From contig CAWATX010000004.1 of NCBI GenBank assembly GCA_963785065.1, positions 868,001 through 932,000 on the forward strand: a DNA stretch of 64,000 nt. Reading direction: 5' to 3'. The number at the start of each line of letters is the position of its first letter. Position 1 is the stretch's first letter. The DNA comes from CAVSRC01 sp963785065 (lineage in GTDB: Bacteria > Pseudomonadota > Alphaproteobacteria > Rhizobiales > Kaistiaceae). Position numbers and translations under genes: made by a program. Positions 16,429 to 25,562 of the stretch are shown piece after piece. The notes beneath the pieces are model-generated. The model worked only from the letters and a program-made list of their open reading frames with translations, did no database searches and was not told where the DNA came from.

Positions 16429-16956
16429 ATGCGTAACGCGTTCAGCCGGTTGGCCGGCATGGTTCCGGCCGTAGTCCTCGCCCTGTGCATGCTTTCCCCG
16501 ACCGGCCCGGCGCGGGCGGCGATGTCGGTGGTCGCCTTCCATGGCGGCTATGCGCCCGGCACGATCGTGGTCAAAACCTCGGAACGGCGGCTCTATTTCG
16601 TCCTCGGCGGCGGACGGGCGGAGCGCTTCCCGGTCGGCGTCGGCAAGGCGGGCAAACGCTGGACCGGCTTCAAGCGCATCGAGCGGCACATGTGGCACCC
16701 GGATTGGGCGCCGCCGGCCGAGGTCAAGCACGACATTCCCTCGCTGCCCAATCTGATCAAAGGCGGCACGGCGGCCAATCCGATGGGGGTGGCAGCGTTG
16801 GTGCTGACCGGCGGCGACTACGCCATTCATGGCACCAACCGGCCGAATTCGGTCGGCGGCTTCGTCTCCTATGGCTGCATCCGCATGTATAATCAGGACA
16901 TTACGCGGCTGTTCCAGCAGGTCGGCGTCGGCACCCCGGTCTTCGTGGTTCCCTGA
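16429..16956 (+). CDS. L,D-transpeptidase (YkuD/ErfK family)
   Basis: A 175-residue secreted protein. A signal peptide covers residues 1-31 (hydrophobic core VPAVVLALCMLSP, cleavage near ARA). The catalytic motif is complete: His134 in IHGTNRPNSVG and Cys150 in SYGCIRMYN. Such enzymes make 3-3 cross-links in peptidoglycan or attach lipoproteins to it in the periplasm. It lies just upstream of a class A penicillin-binding protein on the same strand, which suits a shared cell-wall role, though the 106-bp gap leaves room for separate promoters. Confidence 0.94.
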   Translation: MRNAFSRLAGMVPAVVLALCMLSPTGPARAAMSVVAFHGGYAPGTIVVKTSERRLYFVLGGGRAERFPVGVGKAGKRWTGFKRIERHMWHPDWAPPAEVKHDIPSLPNLIKGGTAANPMGVAALVLTGGDYAIHGTNRPNSVGGFVSYGCIRMYNQDITRLFQQVGVGTPVFVVP

Positions 16957-17062
16957 CCTGGCGAGGCGTTTTGGCTTCCCGAAGCCGCCGCGCTCCCCTA
17001 TCCTGCCTAGGCGCTGCCATTATCCACCAGTATAGGCTGCCGCTCTCACAGGACCCAGCACG

Positions 17063-19264
17063 GTGCGCGATCCGTTCCAGAGCAACCGCAAGCGTCGCCG
17101 CGGCCTTCGGCTGATCGAGGTCGATGCCTGGGTCGACTCGGCCCTGTTCCGCGCCGGCCGCGTGATCGCCGCCCAGTTCGAGGCGGTCTCGCGCTTCATG
17201 CGGCGCTTCCGGGTCACCGGCATCGCCCGTGGCGCGGCCGAACTCGCCGGCGAGGGCCTGACGCTCGGCGCCGGTGGCGCCGTGCTGATGCTCGCCTTCG
17301 CGCTTCCCGCCTTTCACGCCACGGCCACGGACTGGCAGTCCAAGGGCGACCTCGCCGTCACCTTCCTCGACCGCTACGGCAATGAGATCGGTAAGCGCGG
17401 CATCAACCAGAGCGACGCGGTGCCGCTGGAGGAAATGCCCGACTATCTGATCAAGGCGGTGCTGGCGACCGAGGACCGACGCTTCTACGACCATTTCGGC
17501 ATCGACGTTCCCGGCACGCTGCGCGCGCTGTTCGAGAACCTGCGCGCCAACGCCGTCGTCCAGGGCGGCTCGTCGCTGTCGCAGCAGCTCGCCAAGAACC
17601 TGTTCCTGTCCAACCAGCGCACGATCGAACGCAAGATCAAGGAGGCCTTCCTGGCGCTGTGGCTGGAGTCGCACTACACCAAGAACCAGATCCTCAAGCT
17701 CTATCTCGATCACGCCTATATGGGCGGCGGCACATTCGGCGTGGAGGCGGCGTCGGAGTTCTATTTCGGCAAGTCGGTGAAGGACATCAACCTGGCCGAG
17801 GCAGCGATGCTCGCCGGCCTGTTCAAGGCACCGAGCCGTTTCGCGCCAAGCGTCAACCTGCCGGCCGCCCGCGCCCGCGCCAACGAGGTGCTGACCAACA
17901 TGGTGCAGGCCGGCTTCATGACCGAAGGTCAGGTTATCGGCGCCCGCCGCCATCCAGCCGACGTGATTGAGCACGACACCGACACCAATTCGCCGGACTA
18001 TTTCCTCGACTGGGCCTTCCAGCAGGTAAAGGACTTCACCAATTACGACGATCGCGTGCTGGTGGTGCGCACCACCGTCGACATGGGCATCCAGCATGCT
18101 ACCGACGACGCCATTCAGAACACGCTGCACCAGTACGGCAAATCCTACCGCGTGAGCCAGGGCGCCGCGGTGGTGGTCAGCACCGACGGTGCCGTGCGCG
18201 CCATGGTCGGCGGCAGCGACTACGGCGAGAGCCAGTTCAACCGCGCCACCGACGCGCTGCGCCAGCCGGGTTCGTCGTTCAAGCCGTTCGTCTATGCTAC
18301 CGCCATGATGAACGGCTTCACGCCGAAGAGCATCGTCCAGGATGCGCCGATCTGCATCGGCAACTGGTGTCCGCACAATTACGGCGGCGGCTTTTCCGGT
18401 CCGGTGACGCTGACGACCGGGCTGGTCAAGTCGATCAATATCATTCCGGTCCGCCTCGCCCAGGCTTTCGGCCGCGACAAGATCGTCGAAACGGCCAAGA
18501 AGATGGGCATCACCAGCGAACTGCGCATCACGCGCTCGCTGCCGCTCGGCGCCTCCGAAGTCAAGGTGGTCGACATGGCCGGTGCCTATGCGGTCTTCGC
18601 CAATGGCGGCTACAAGGCGACGCCCTATGCCTTCACCCAGATCCTCACCGGCACCGGCAAGGTCATCTACGACCGCCGCCAGGACAAGAAGCCGCCGGTG
18701 CGCGTGCTGCCGGAAAGCGTCGTGGGTGAAATGAACGGCATGCTGATTCAGGTGCCGGAATGGGGCACCGGCCGCGCCGCCAAGCTCGACGGCATCGTCA
18801 CGGCCGGCAAGACCGGCACCACGTCCGACTATCGCGACGCGTGGTTCTGCGGCTTCACCGGCAACTACGCCGCCGCGGTCTGGTTCGGCAACGACAACTA
18901 CACGCCGACGCGCCGGCTGACCGGCGGCAGCCTGCCGGCGCGCACCTGGCACGACTTCATGACCTTCGCCCACAACGGCATCGACCTCAAACCGATCCCC
19001 GACATCGACAATCCGTTCGAGAAGCTGGCGGCCGGTGCCGCGGTGGCAACGGCCGCGCCGGGCGACGCCACAACGGCCGCCGACATCGGCAAGCCGGCAA
19101 CGCTGTCGGCGGCGACCACCGAACGCCTGCTGACCATCGAGGGGCTGCTGCGCAAGGCCTCGCGCCTGAAGCCGCTGGCAGCCCTTGCTCCGCCTCTGCC
19201 GGCGCTTTCCGATGTCGCCGATACCGCCGCGGTGGTGGCTGCGCCGACGACGGTTGCGCGCTAG
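17063..19264 (+). CDS. Class A penicillin-binding protein (PBP1A family), bifunctional peptidoglycan synthase
   Basis: A 733-residue inner-membrane enzyme. After a basic cytoplasmic start there is one membrane helix (about residues 73-90). The glycosyltransferase domain has its catalytic glutamate in EDRRFYDHFGID (Glu137) and GGSSLSQQLAKNL. The transpeptidase domain has all three motifs: SSFK (Ser404, Lys407), SIN (457-459) and KTGTT (Lys583). The C-terminal 100 residues are Ala/Pro-rich and poorly conserved. It polymerises and cross-links peptidoglycan. The GTG at 17063 is used as start. Confidence 0.95.
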   Translation: MRDPFQSNRKRRRGLRLIEVDAWVDSALFRAGRVIAAQFEAVSRFMRRFRVTGIARGAAELAGEGLTLGAGGAVLMLAFALPAFHATATDWQSKGDLAVTFLDRYGNEIGKRGINQSDAVPLEEMPDYLIKAVLATEDRRFYDHFGIDVPGTLRALFENLRANAVVQGGSSLSQQLAKNLFLSNQRTIERKIKEAFLALWLESHYTKNQILKLYLDHAYMGGGTFGVEAASEFYFGKSVKDINLAEAAMLAGLFKAPSRFAPSVNLPAARARANEVLTNMVQAGFMTEGQVIGARRHPADVIEHDTDTNSPDYFLDWAFQQVKDFTNYDDRVLVVRTTVDMGIQHATDDAIQNTLHQYGKSYRVSQGAAVVVSTDGAVRAMVGGSDYGESQFNRATDALRQPGSSFKPFVYATAMMNGFTPKSIVQDAPICIGNWCPHNYGGGFSGPVTLTTGLVKSINIIPVRLAQAFGRDKIVETAKKMGITSELRITRSLPLGASEVKVVDMAGAYAVFANGGYKATPYAFTQILTGTGKVIYDRRQDKKPPVRVLPESVVGEMNGMLIQVPEWGTGRAAKLDGIVTAGKTGTTSDYRDAWFCGFTGNYAAAVWFGNDNYTPTRRLTGGSLPARTWHDFMTFAHNGIDLKPIPDIDNPFEKLAAGAAVATAAPGDATTAADIGKPATLSAATTERLLTIEGLLRKASRLKPLAALAPPLPALSDVADTAAVVAAPTTVAR

Positions 19265-19339
19265 TGTGCTCATCGTGGATTCGGTCCGCGCAAATTCGAG
19301 CCGCTGAAAATGACGGCCGGCCCCGATAGGTAGTTTCCG

Positions 19340-19915
19340 GTGCGCCTTCTCATCGACATCGTCATCGCACTGGTGCTTGCGCTCGTCATCGGCATATCGA
19401 CGGCGTGGTACGCGATCGAGCACGGCTTCATCTTCGGCGCCGTCACCGCGGGTGCGTGGACGGCATGGCCGACGGCGGGCAGCGCCGACGCTGACCCCTA
19501 TTCGCTGGCAACCTTGGCGCGCAGCGGCGAAGTGCCGCTCGGCGCCGGCGAAGGCATCGCCTTCACCGCGGAAGACGATACGGCCGGCGATCCGCTGTCG
19601 GGATTCTGCACCTATCAGGTGGTCGGCCAGACCCCGGCCGCCCGGCTGTGGACGCTCACCGCCTATGACAGCGACGGGCGGCTGATGGTCAACGCCGCCC
19701 GGCGCTCCGGCTTCCATTCGCGCGAGATCATTCGCCGGACGGACGGCAGCTTCGTCATCACGGTCTCGCCCGAGGTAGCGCCCGGCAACTGGCTGCCGAT
19801 CAGCCGCATCGATCATTTCCGCCTGGTGCTCAGGCTCTATGACACGCCGCTGACTACCGGCAGCCGCATCGCCGATCTCACCATGCCCGACATCACCAAG
19901 GTCCGCTGTCGATGA
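19340..19915 (+). CDS. DUF1214 domain protein, membrane-anchored
   Basis: A 191-residue protein with an N-terminal membrane helix (IDIVIALVLALVIGISTAWY) and a periplasmic DUF1214 domain (WTLTAYDSDGRLM, RLYDTPL). It overlaps the next gene by 4 bp. In many alphaproteobacteria a DUF1214 and a DUF1254 protein are encoded as such a pair. Their biochemical role is not established. Start is GTG. Confidence 0.88.
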   Translation: MRLLIDIVIALVLALVIGISTAWYAIEHGFIFGAVTAGAWTAWPTAGSADADPYSLATLARSGEVPLGAGEGIAFTAEDDTAGDPLSGFCTYQVVGQTPAARLWTLTAYDSDGRLMVNAARRSGFHSREIIRRTDGSFVITVSPEVAPGNWLPISRIDHFRLVLRLYDTPLTTGSRIADLTMPDITKVRCR

Positions 19916-20457
19916 AGCGCACGATCTTCTTCATCATCGGCGGCATTCTCATGGGCGGCATCATCCATATCGCCATCGTGTTCATGGTGCCCTATTACGC
20001 CGACCATGATGCCTGGGCGGAGATGCACCGTTTCGGTCGCGACGGTCAGTTCCATGTCCTGCCCGTTCCCGCGGCAGGCGCCGAGCCGCTGGTCTCGCTC
20101 GATCCGCGCATGGTGCAGGCGGTCTGCCGCTTCAGCCTCGGCCGCGGGCCGGTGCGCATCAACGCCTCGTTTGCCGACGAGTTCTGGTCGGTGGCCGTGT
20201 TCGACCGGCGCGGCCGCAACATCTACAGCCTGAACGACCGTTCGGTGGACCGCTCCAAGCTCGATCTTGCCATTCTCACGCCGGTGCAGATGGCGCAGCT
20301 CCGCCAGAACCCGCCGGCCTCGCTGGAGACGGCGGTCGTGCTCGAACTGCCGATTGACGTCGGCTTCGTGCTGCTCAGGGCCTTCGTCCCCGACGACTCG
20401 CTATTGGCAAGCGTCACCGCCTCGCTCACGGCGGCGGACTGCGGCGGATCGCTCTAG
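19912..20457 (+). CDS. DUF1254-like membrane protein
   Basis: A 181-residue protein with an N-terminal membrane helix (FFIIGGILMGGIIHIAIVFMV) and a periplasmic domain containing DPRMVQAVCRFSLGRGPVRI and WSVAVFDRRGRNIYSLNDR. This is the DUF1254-type partner of the DUF1214 gene it overlaps (ATGA). The pair is probably translated together and may act in the same envelope complex. Confidence 0.85.
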   Translation: MKRTIFFIIGGILMGGIIHIAIVFMVPYYADHDAWAEMHRFGRDGQFHVLPVPAAGAEPLVSLDPRMVQAVCRFSLGRGPVRINASFADEFWSVAVFDRRGRNIYSLNDRSVDRSKLDLAILTPVQMAQLRQNPPASLETAVVLELPIDVGFVLLRAFVPDDSLLASVTASLTAADCGGSL

Positions 20458-20464
20458 CAGGATT

Positions 20465-20677
20465 TCAGGAGGATTTGCGCGGACGGTGTCCGTGATCGGC
20501 ACTGCCGCTGGTCACGGGCGGTTCCGTCTCGGCGACAAGCAGGGTCTCCCCCCGCTCAATCCTGACCCCGGGAAAGATGACGATTTCGCATGGCGGCAGC
20601 GCTTCGCCGGCGGTCGGCAGAGCGGCGCTCCTATGCTGCGGATTGAGCTGAATGACTGTGCCCATGCGACTGTCCAT
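20465..20677 (-). CDS. Short conserved-looking hypothetical protein
   Basis: A frame of about 70 residues. From the ATG at 20665 it reads MGTVIQLNPQHRSAALPTAG, then CEIVIFPGVRIERGE, which has the look of a compact real protein (a CEIVIFPGVRIER segment recurs in small proteins of Hyphomicrobiales as far as I recall). An in-frame ATG 12 bp upstream (20677) is the alternative start. It is convergent with the DUF1254 gene. Function unknown. Confidence 0.55.
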   Translation of the reverse strand: MDSRMGTVIQLNPQHRSAALPTAGEALPPCEIVIFPGVRIERGETLLVAETEPPVTSGSADHGHRPRKSS

Positions 20678-20814
20678 CGACCTTTGGCCGGCTCGCTTGC
20701 TCGCGCGAATCCTGGCCAGCACGCCACCAGTTAGCGGCAATCAAGGTTAACAGTCTGCTAACGACTTCGGACCAGAATGGCGGCCGGGAAATCCTTTTGC
20801 TCGTGGGTCCAGGC

Positions 20815-21927
20815 ATGCAGTCACGAAAGCTCTCCGACGACCTCGCCGACGTCGCTCGTGCGAACCAGCAGACGCGCGACTCCGCCCTGCTGCGCGCCAC
20901 CACTGAGCTCTTCGCTCAGGACTTCGCCCATGACGAGGACGAGATCCGCCGCTACGAGGAACTGGCAATCCATTTCCTGCCGAAAGTGCCGGTCGAGGTG
21001 CGCGCCACGGTCGCCGAGCGTCTGGCGCCGTGCGCTGACGCGCCACCGGCGGTCGTCCGCGCGCTGGCGCGCGACATCTTCCAGGTGGCGGCGCCGATCA
21101 TCCGGCGCTCGCCGGTGCTCGATTCGTTCGACCTGCTTGGCGTCATCGCCGCCACCGACGTCGAGCATCACCGTCTGATCGCGCGCCGGGCGGACCTCGG
21201 CGACGAGGTCAAATGGGCTTTGCGGCTGACGGGTGACGCGGAAGTGGCCGGCTATCTCGACAATGGTCCCGCCATGCGTTCAATGCAGGCGCAAGATGAG
21301 GCTGACGAAGTGCGTACGGTGACCCAACGGGCCGAGGCCCCGCAGCCGAAACGGCCGAGCCGTTTCGACATTTGGCAGTTTCTCGATCTCGACCGTACGA
21401 CCCGCCTGCGTGTGATCGCCGACATCGCCATGGGCCCGCCAATTCCGGGGCCGGTGACCGCGGCCGGCCAGCCGGCCGAGCGTGCCTTTCAGTCGATCCT
21501 CAGCGCCGCACAGATCGTCGGCTTCGCCCGCAACGGCCGCACCGGCGAAATGATTGCGGCGATCGCCGACGGGCTTGGGCTCGCCCCCGACGCGGTGGCG
21601 ACCTGCGTGCGCGACCACAGCGGCGAGCCGCTTGCCATCCTGCTCAAGGCACTGCGTCTCGACGAACTCCAGGCGCAACAGGTCTTCCTCATGGCAAGCC
21701 CGGTCGGTCGCGACGTCCACGCCTTCTTCCCGCTCACTGACCTCTATGCCGGCATGGACCATTCGACGGCGGAAACGCTGTGCGAAGCCTGGCGCATGGT
21801 CACAACGGAACGGAAGGCCGGCCACGAACCCTATCTGGCCGAGAATCCCGAGCGTCGCCGCGGCTCCATGGCTACGCCGGCGCGCACTGAAGAGAGCCGC
21901 CGCGAGGACGAGGCCAGACGCGCCTGA
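20815..21927 (+). CDS. DUF2336 domain protein
   Basis: About 370 residues, helical throughout. The segment FAQDFAHDEDEIRRYEELAIHFLPKVPVEVR, in short FLPKVPVEVRATVAERLAP, is the DUF2336 hallmark, and repeats of short helical units follow (FDLLGVIAATDVEHHRLIARR). In some alphaproteobacteria DUF2336 proteins take part in motility or attachment control, but this copy has no such neighbours. I use the ATG at 20815; in-frame TTG/GTG codons up to 20797 are alternatives. The C-terminal 30 residues are rich in Arg and Glu and likely disordered. Confidence 0.85.
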   Translation: MQSRKLSDDLADVARANQQTRDSALLRATTELFAQDFAHDEDEIRRYEELAIHFLPKVPVEVRATVAERLAPCADAPPAVVRALARDIFQVAAPIIRRSPVLDSFDLLGVIAATDVEHHRLIARRADLGDEVKWALRLTGDAEVAGYLDNGPAMRSMQAQDEADEVRTVTQRAEAPQPKRPSRFDIWQFLDLDRTTRLRVIADIAMGPPIPGPVTAAGQPAERAFQSILSAAQIVGFARNGRTGEMIAAIADGLGLAPDAVATCVRDHSGEPLAILLKALRLDELQAQQVFLMASPVGRDVHAFFPLTDLYAGMDHSTAETLCEAWRMVTTERKAGHEPYLAENPERRRGSMATPARTEESRREDEARRA

Positions 21928-22272
21928 TCAATCGCCTGCGATGGCATCGAGAAAGGCGCGACCTTCGCGGTCCTCGATCGCGACCACCCACAGATCGGGA
22001 TCGAAGCTGACCTCGCGCGCGATGCGCGCGTTCACCTCGGCAAGCGGCTCTGCTTCCGCCACGCGCTGGAACATGCGTTCGCTCGGCCGCGATTCGGCGA
22101 AGCTTGCCTGCGGCGCCGGCGCGTAGAGGTCGGCCGTGCCGGAGAGCCGGTCGACGATGACGAAGATCGCGCCGGCCTCCTCGGCGCCACGTCGCGAGAC
22201 CACGGCAAAGGCGCCCTCGGCGAAACAGCGGCGGATATAGGCCCCGACCCACAGGGACGAGGTGACGCGCAT
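21928..22272 (-). CDS. DUF1491 family protein
   Basis: A 114-residue protein. MRVTSSLWVGAYIRRC at the start and the DPDLWVVAIEDREGR segment at the end are the DUF1491 signature. It is a small cytosolic protein of unknown role, conserved in alphaproteobacteria and often placed next to a peptidoglycan-binding protein gene as here. It is convergent with and directly abuts the DUF2336 gene. Confidence 0.9.
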   Translation of the reverse strand: MRVTSSLWVGAYIRRCFAEGAFAVVSRRGAEEAGAIFVIVDRLSGTADLYAPAPQASFAESRPSERMFQRVAEAEPLAEVNARIAREVSFDPDLWVVAIEDREGRAFLDAIAGD

Positions 22273-22296
22273 AAGGCTCGCCTTTCCGGCCCTGGC

Positions 22297-23166
22297 CTAC
22301 TCGGCCTTCATAGCGCCGATCGAGACCAGCCGCGCGACCACCTTGTCGCTCAGTTCGCCGGTCACCGGCAGGCCATTGTCGAGCTGGAAGCGACGGACGG
22401 CGTCGCTGGTCGCCTGGCTTAGCTGGCCATCGGCGGTAAGCGGGCCGTAGCCGATCAGGTTGAGCGCCTCCTGGACCTGGCGCAGCTTCTTGCCGAGCGC
22501 GGCGGCCGCCTGCTCGCGCTCGAGCTCCTGGGCACGGGCGACGGCGGCAGCGACCTCGTCGGTGCTGGCCGCCTGCTTGACCACCGCGGGCACCGGGGCT
22601 GTTGCTGGCGCAGCCGCGGCAACCGGCTTGCTGAGGGCGGCAAGCAGCGCCGGCGTCGGTTCACCGGTCGCCGCGATGCCGGCAGCCGTCTGCCAGGTGG
22701 CGATCGCCGCCTTGGTGCGCGGCCCGTAGAGACCGTCGATGGTACCGGTATAGAGCCCCAAGCGGGCAAGCTCGCGCTGTATGGCGGTGAGGAGTTCCTT
22801 GTTGGCGTCAACCGGCGCTGCTGCCGGCGCGGCCTGCGATGCCGCGGCGGCCCTCGACGGGGGCGCGGGGATTGGCGCCGGCACCGCTTCGCGCGTGTGC
22901 GGCAGGGGCACCGCGGCGGGCCTGGCCGGCGCCGGAACGGTCGCTGCCGGGCGGGTGGCGAACAGCGGCTCCGGGTGGCGGCCGGCTTGCAGGAACAGGG
23001 CATTCGACATGATCGCCATGGCGGTGATCGCCATGACCATCAGGCCGCCGGACATTGCCGGATTCTCGAATGCGCGGTCGACGACGCGGGCGATCGCGCT
23101 GTCGGCGGCGGCTTCGGCTTCGCGGCGGTCGGCAGGCGCGCGGCGACTGGCGGATTTGCCGGGCAC
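22297..23166 (-). CDS. Membrane-anchored protein with two peptidoglycan-binding domains
   Basis: A 289-residue protein. One membrane helix lies at about residues 40-62 (SGGLMVMAITAMAIMSNALF), followed by a Pro/Ala linker. Two PG_binding_1 domains follow (LARLGLYTGTIDGLYGPRTKAAI and LNLIGYGPLTADGQLSQATS, quoted in part), separated by a coiled, Ala-rich stretch. I place the start at the GTG at 23166 because GAGGAAGAGAC precedes it at good spacing; a TTG at 23196 would extend it by ten residues without a ribosome site. It probably links the inner membrane to the cell wall. Confidence 0.88.
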   Translation of the reverse strand: MPGKSASRRAPADRREAEAAADSAIARVVDRAFENPAMSGGLMVMAITAMAIMSNALFLQAGRHPEPLFATRPAATVPAPARPAAVPLPHTREAVPAPIPAPPSRAAAASQAAPAAAPVDANKELLTAIQRELARLGLYTGTIDGLYGPRTKAAIATWQTAAGIAATGEPTPALLAALSKPVAAAAPATAPVPAVVKQAASTDEVAAAVARAQELEREQAAAALGKKLRQVQEALNLIGYGPLTADGQLSQATSDAVRRFQLDNGLPVTGELSDKVVARLVSIGAMKAE

Positions 23167-23387
23167 GTCTCTTCCTCTCGAAAACTGATCGGCCAAGTCT
23201 TGAGGACCAGTCTCGCAAGCCGGGCTTAATGAACGCTAAACCATGACGCTGTCGCCGCAGCGCCGGGATCAGCCGCCTTTGCCTACATTTTTAGGCGATT
23301 TGCGGCGGCCGGCTGAACGCCACCTTCAACCGCACGCGCTAGTCTGTAGATCAAGGACGACCGCAGACGACAGAGCGGATGGGTGGC

Positions 23388-23735
23388 ATGATCAGGTTTC
23401 TATTTCGCACGGTTTTTTGGCTAGGGGTGGTTGTCCTGCTGCTGCCGGGCGACCCCAACACCGGCGCCAACGCACCGAGCGTTTCGGCAATGCAGGCGCT
23501 GCTGGCAACGCGCTCGGCGATCAGCGACTTCTCGACATTCTGCGATCGCAACCCGGCGACCTGCTCTACCGGCAGCACCGCGGTTCAGGTGTTCGCCTCC
23601 AAGGTACGCTACGGCGCGGAGCTTCTCTCCGGCTATCTCAATCACAACCAGGATGCCAGCGGCCATGGCACGCTGAAGACCGAGGATCTTAAGCCCGCTT
23701 GGCGCGGCCAGCCGGCGGCGAGCGGTTCGGCCTAG
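23388..23735 (+). CDS. DUF5330 domain protein, small membrane-anchored
   Basis: About 115 residues. One N-terminal membrane helix (RFLFRTVFWLGVVVLLLP), then a soluble domain with two cysteines (FCDRNPATCSTG) and TLKTEDLKPAWRG at the end, typical of DUF5330 in Hyphomicrobiales. The periplasmic cysteines could form a disulfide. An in-frame ATG three codons upstream (23379) is an equally possible start. Function unknown. Confidence 0.85.
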   Translation: MIRFLFRTVFWLGVVVLLLPGDPNTGANAPSVSAMQALLATRSAISDFSTFCDRNPATCSTGSTAVQVFASKVRYGAELLSGYLNHNQDASGHGTLKTEDLKPAWRGQPAASGSA

Positions 23736-23900
23736 TCCTGTCCGGGACAAGGCGCGCGAAAGCTGCCAAAGCCTCTCAACACCTCGCGACCATCTGACGT
23801 CGCACCGCGAGTGGGTCACCTGCCCTGACCGCTCGCGGTTTCCTTATTTGGCAGGCCCAGCGTTTGCCCTTGGTGGGCCGGGCGTCTATATCGCTCGATC

Positions 23901-24320
23901 ATGACCATCGACCAGATCATTGACGATTTCGCGCTTCTCGACGATTGGGAAGACCGCTACCGCTACGTCATCGAACTCGGCAAGAAACTCAAGCCGTTGC
24001 CGGAGGCCGCTCGCACCGAGGCCAACAAGGTGCGCGGCTGCGCCAGCCAAGTCTGGCTGGTTACCAGCCGTGGCGATGAGAACGGCCGGCCGGTGCTGCA
24101 TTTTGCCGGCGATAGCGATGCGCTGATCGTGCGCGGGCTGGTGGCCATCGCTATAACTCTGTTCGACGGCAAGCCGCCGGCGGAGATCGCTGCCATCGAC
24201 GCCGACGCCCTGTTCGACCAGCTCGGGCTCAGGGCGCATCTGACCGCGCAGCGATCGAACGGGCTGCGCGCCCTGGTCGACCGCATCAAGGCCGACGCGC
24301 GGGCGCTCATGCCGGCATAA
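23901..24320 (+). CDS. sufE: SufE family sulfur-acceptor protein
   Basis: A 139-residue cytosolic protein. IDDFALLDDWEDRYRYVIELG at the start and the sulfur-accepting Cys47 in KVRGCASQVWL identify SufE, which takes persulfide sulfur from the cysteine desulfurase SufS for iron-sulfur cluster assembly. It stands alone here, so it must work with suf genes elsewhere in the genome. Length is normal. Confidence 0.95.
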   Translation: MTIDQIIDDFALLDDWEDRYRYVIELGKKLKPLPEAARTEANKVRGCASQVWLVTSRGDENGRPVLHFAGDSDALIVRGLVAIAITLFDGKPPAEIAAIDADALFDQLGLRAHLTAQRSNGLRALVDRIKADARALMPA

Positions 24321-24327
24321 CGCGCAT

Positions 24328-25155
24328 TCAATCGATTTCCGGCCGGTAGCCTTCGGCGCCCCAATGACGCAGCGATGCGACCACCGGTCCGCGTGCCCGC
24401 GTCGACAGACCGTAATGTCGGGCGAGCGCGGCAAGCGCCAGCCTTAGGACCACCTTGGCGGAGCGTGCCGGCCATTGCCGCTCCGCCTCTATCTGCTCCA
24501 GTCCTTTCAGGAAGCAGCAGAAGTCGACGGCAAGGTTGGCCATTTCCGGTTGCAGCGATGTCAGGGCCGCCTCCACCCGGCGTCGGGCAGCGAGCGCCGA
24601 CTCCGTCAAATCGGCGATGCCGTTTTCGCCCGACCGGCGCTTGCCGGCAACGGCCGCCATCCAATTGGCCGTCACGCGCGGCATCAGTTGCGCCCGCTCA
24701 TAGTCGGCGCGCAGCCGCTCGCCGGCCGCAAATTCGTTGGCATCGATCATCGGCCGGCCATGCGCGTCCTTGCGCCGGCGCAGCCAGCCAAGTGGGCTTT
24801 CGTCGTGATTGACGGTGACCCGCCGGCGACCGAAGGCCGGATCGTCGAGCATGAACGGCCCGCGTTCCTGGTGCTGCGCGGCAAAATCGTCGGCGCCGCC
24901 GGAAAGGTGCCGGCGGACCGCCGCTGCACCCGCCGCGGAAATGGCAAGCGCACCGTCCTTGCCGGTGACGATCAGACCGCGGCCGATCAACACCGAGACC
25001 AGTGCGGCATCGACCGTCTCTTCGCGCGCCGCACGGCCTTGCCGGGTGACGACGAGCGAAAATCGGTCCGCTGTATTGCGGACCAGCCGGCCGTCGCGCC
25101 GGGTGAGGCGGGTGAGCAGGCTCAGCGCCCGGTCATCGCTGGCGCGGGGCATCAT
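24328..25155 (-). CDS. DUF6456 domain protein
   Basis: A 275-residue cytosolic protein. Its N-terminal half resembles a winged-helix region (LLTRLTRRDGRLVRN, VSVLIGRGLI). The C-terminal half carries the DUF6456 core: ESPLGWLRRRKDAHGRPMID, AGERLRADYERAQLMPRVT and VLRLALAALARHYGL. Its ATG directly follows the stop of the DnaA-like gene (TAGATG), so the two are one unit. Joint conservation with a DnaA-domain protein suggests DNA binding, but the function is unknown to me. Confidence 0.88.
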   Translation of the reverse strand: MMPRASDDRALSLLTRLTRRDGRLVRNTADRFSLVVTRQGRAAREETVDAALVSVLIGRGLIVTGKDGALAISAAGAAAVRRHLSGGADDFAAQHQERGPFMLDDPAFGRRRVTVNHDESPLGWLRRRKDAHGRPMIDANEFAAGERLRADYERAQLMPRVTANWMAAVAGKRRSGENGIADLTESALAARRRVEAALTSLQPEMANLAVDFCCFLKGLEQIEAERQWPARSAKVVLRLALAALARHYGLSTRARGPVVASLRHWGAEGYRPEID

Positions 25156-25536
25156 CTAGCGCTCGCCCCGGACGCCGTCGGTCTCACGGCGGATGTCGAT
25201 CGCCCGCTCCAGGCAGTCGATGAGGGAATCGAGCGAAGAGTCTTCGCGGCGTTCCTCAATCACACGACAGGCATAGGCAGCGGTCGTGCGGTCGCGGCCA
25301 AAGAGGCGGCCCGCGGTCGAATAGTTGAGCCCGGGACGGACGTGCGACAGATAGATGGCGACTTGACGCGCAAAGGCGACCTTGGCCGCACCACGCCCCG
25401 GCGCGTGCAGCGCCGGCCCGGCGACGCCGAATGCCGATTCGACCAGACCCTCGACAAAGTGCGTCATCAAAGCGGCCTCTGCCGGCTCCGCGAGCCACTG
25501 ATTCCTGCTTCCCCCGGATCCCACCTGCAAAGTCAT
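25156..25536 (-). CDS. Small DNA-binding protein with DnaA domain IV-like helix-turn-helix
   Basis: A 126-residue protein. Residues about 50-98 (AFARQVAIYLSHVRPGLNYS, then GRLFGRDRTTAAYACRVIEE) match the DNA-binding domain IV of DnaA, the Bac_DnaA_C helix-turn-helix, but there is no AAA+ ATPase domain. It may bind DnaA-box-like sites as a regulator. I start at the ATG at 25536 because GGTGGAG precedes it at ideal distance. It is the first gene of a pair with DUF6456, and its promoter region directly borders accessory island 2. Confidence 0.85.
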   Translation of the reverse strand: MTLQVGSGGSRNQWLAEPAEAALMTHFVEGLVESAFGVAGPALHAPGRGAAKVAFARQVAIYLSHVRPGLNYSTAGRLFGRDRTTAAYACRVIEERREDSSLDSLIDCLERAIDIRRETDGVRGER

Positions 25537-25562
25537 CGAATACTCCACCTGCAACCGTGTAT

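Noticed and set aside
16901..19816. A 971-codon open frame on the minus strand over the penicillin-binding protein gene
   Set aside because: It is the antisense of a long GC-rich gene; the protein is full of Arg, His, Gly and Ala without any family motif, while the plus strand carries all PBP motifs.
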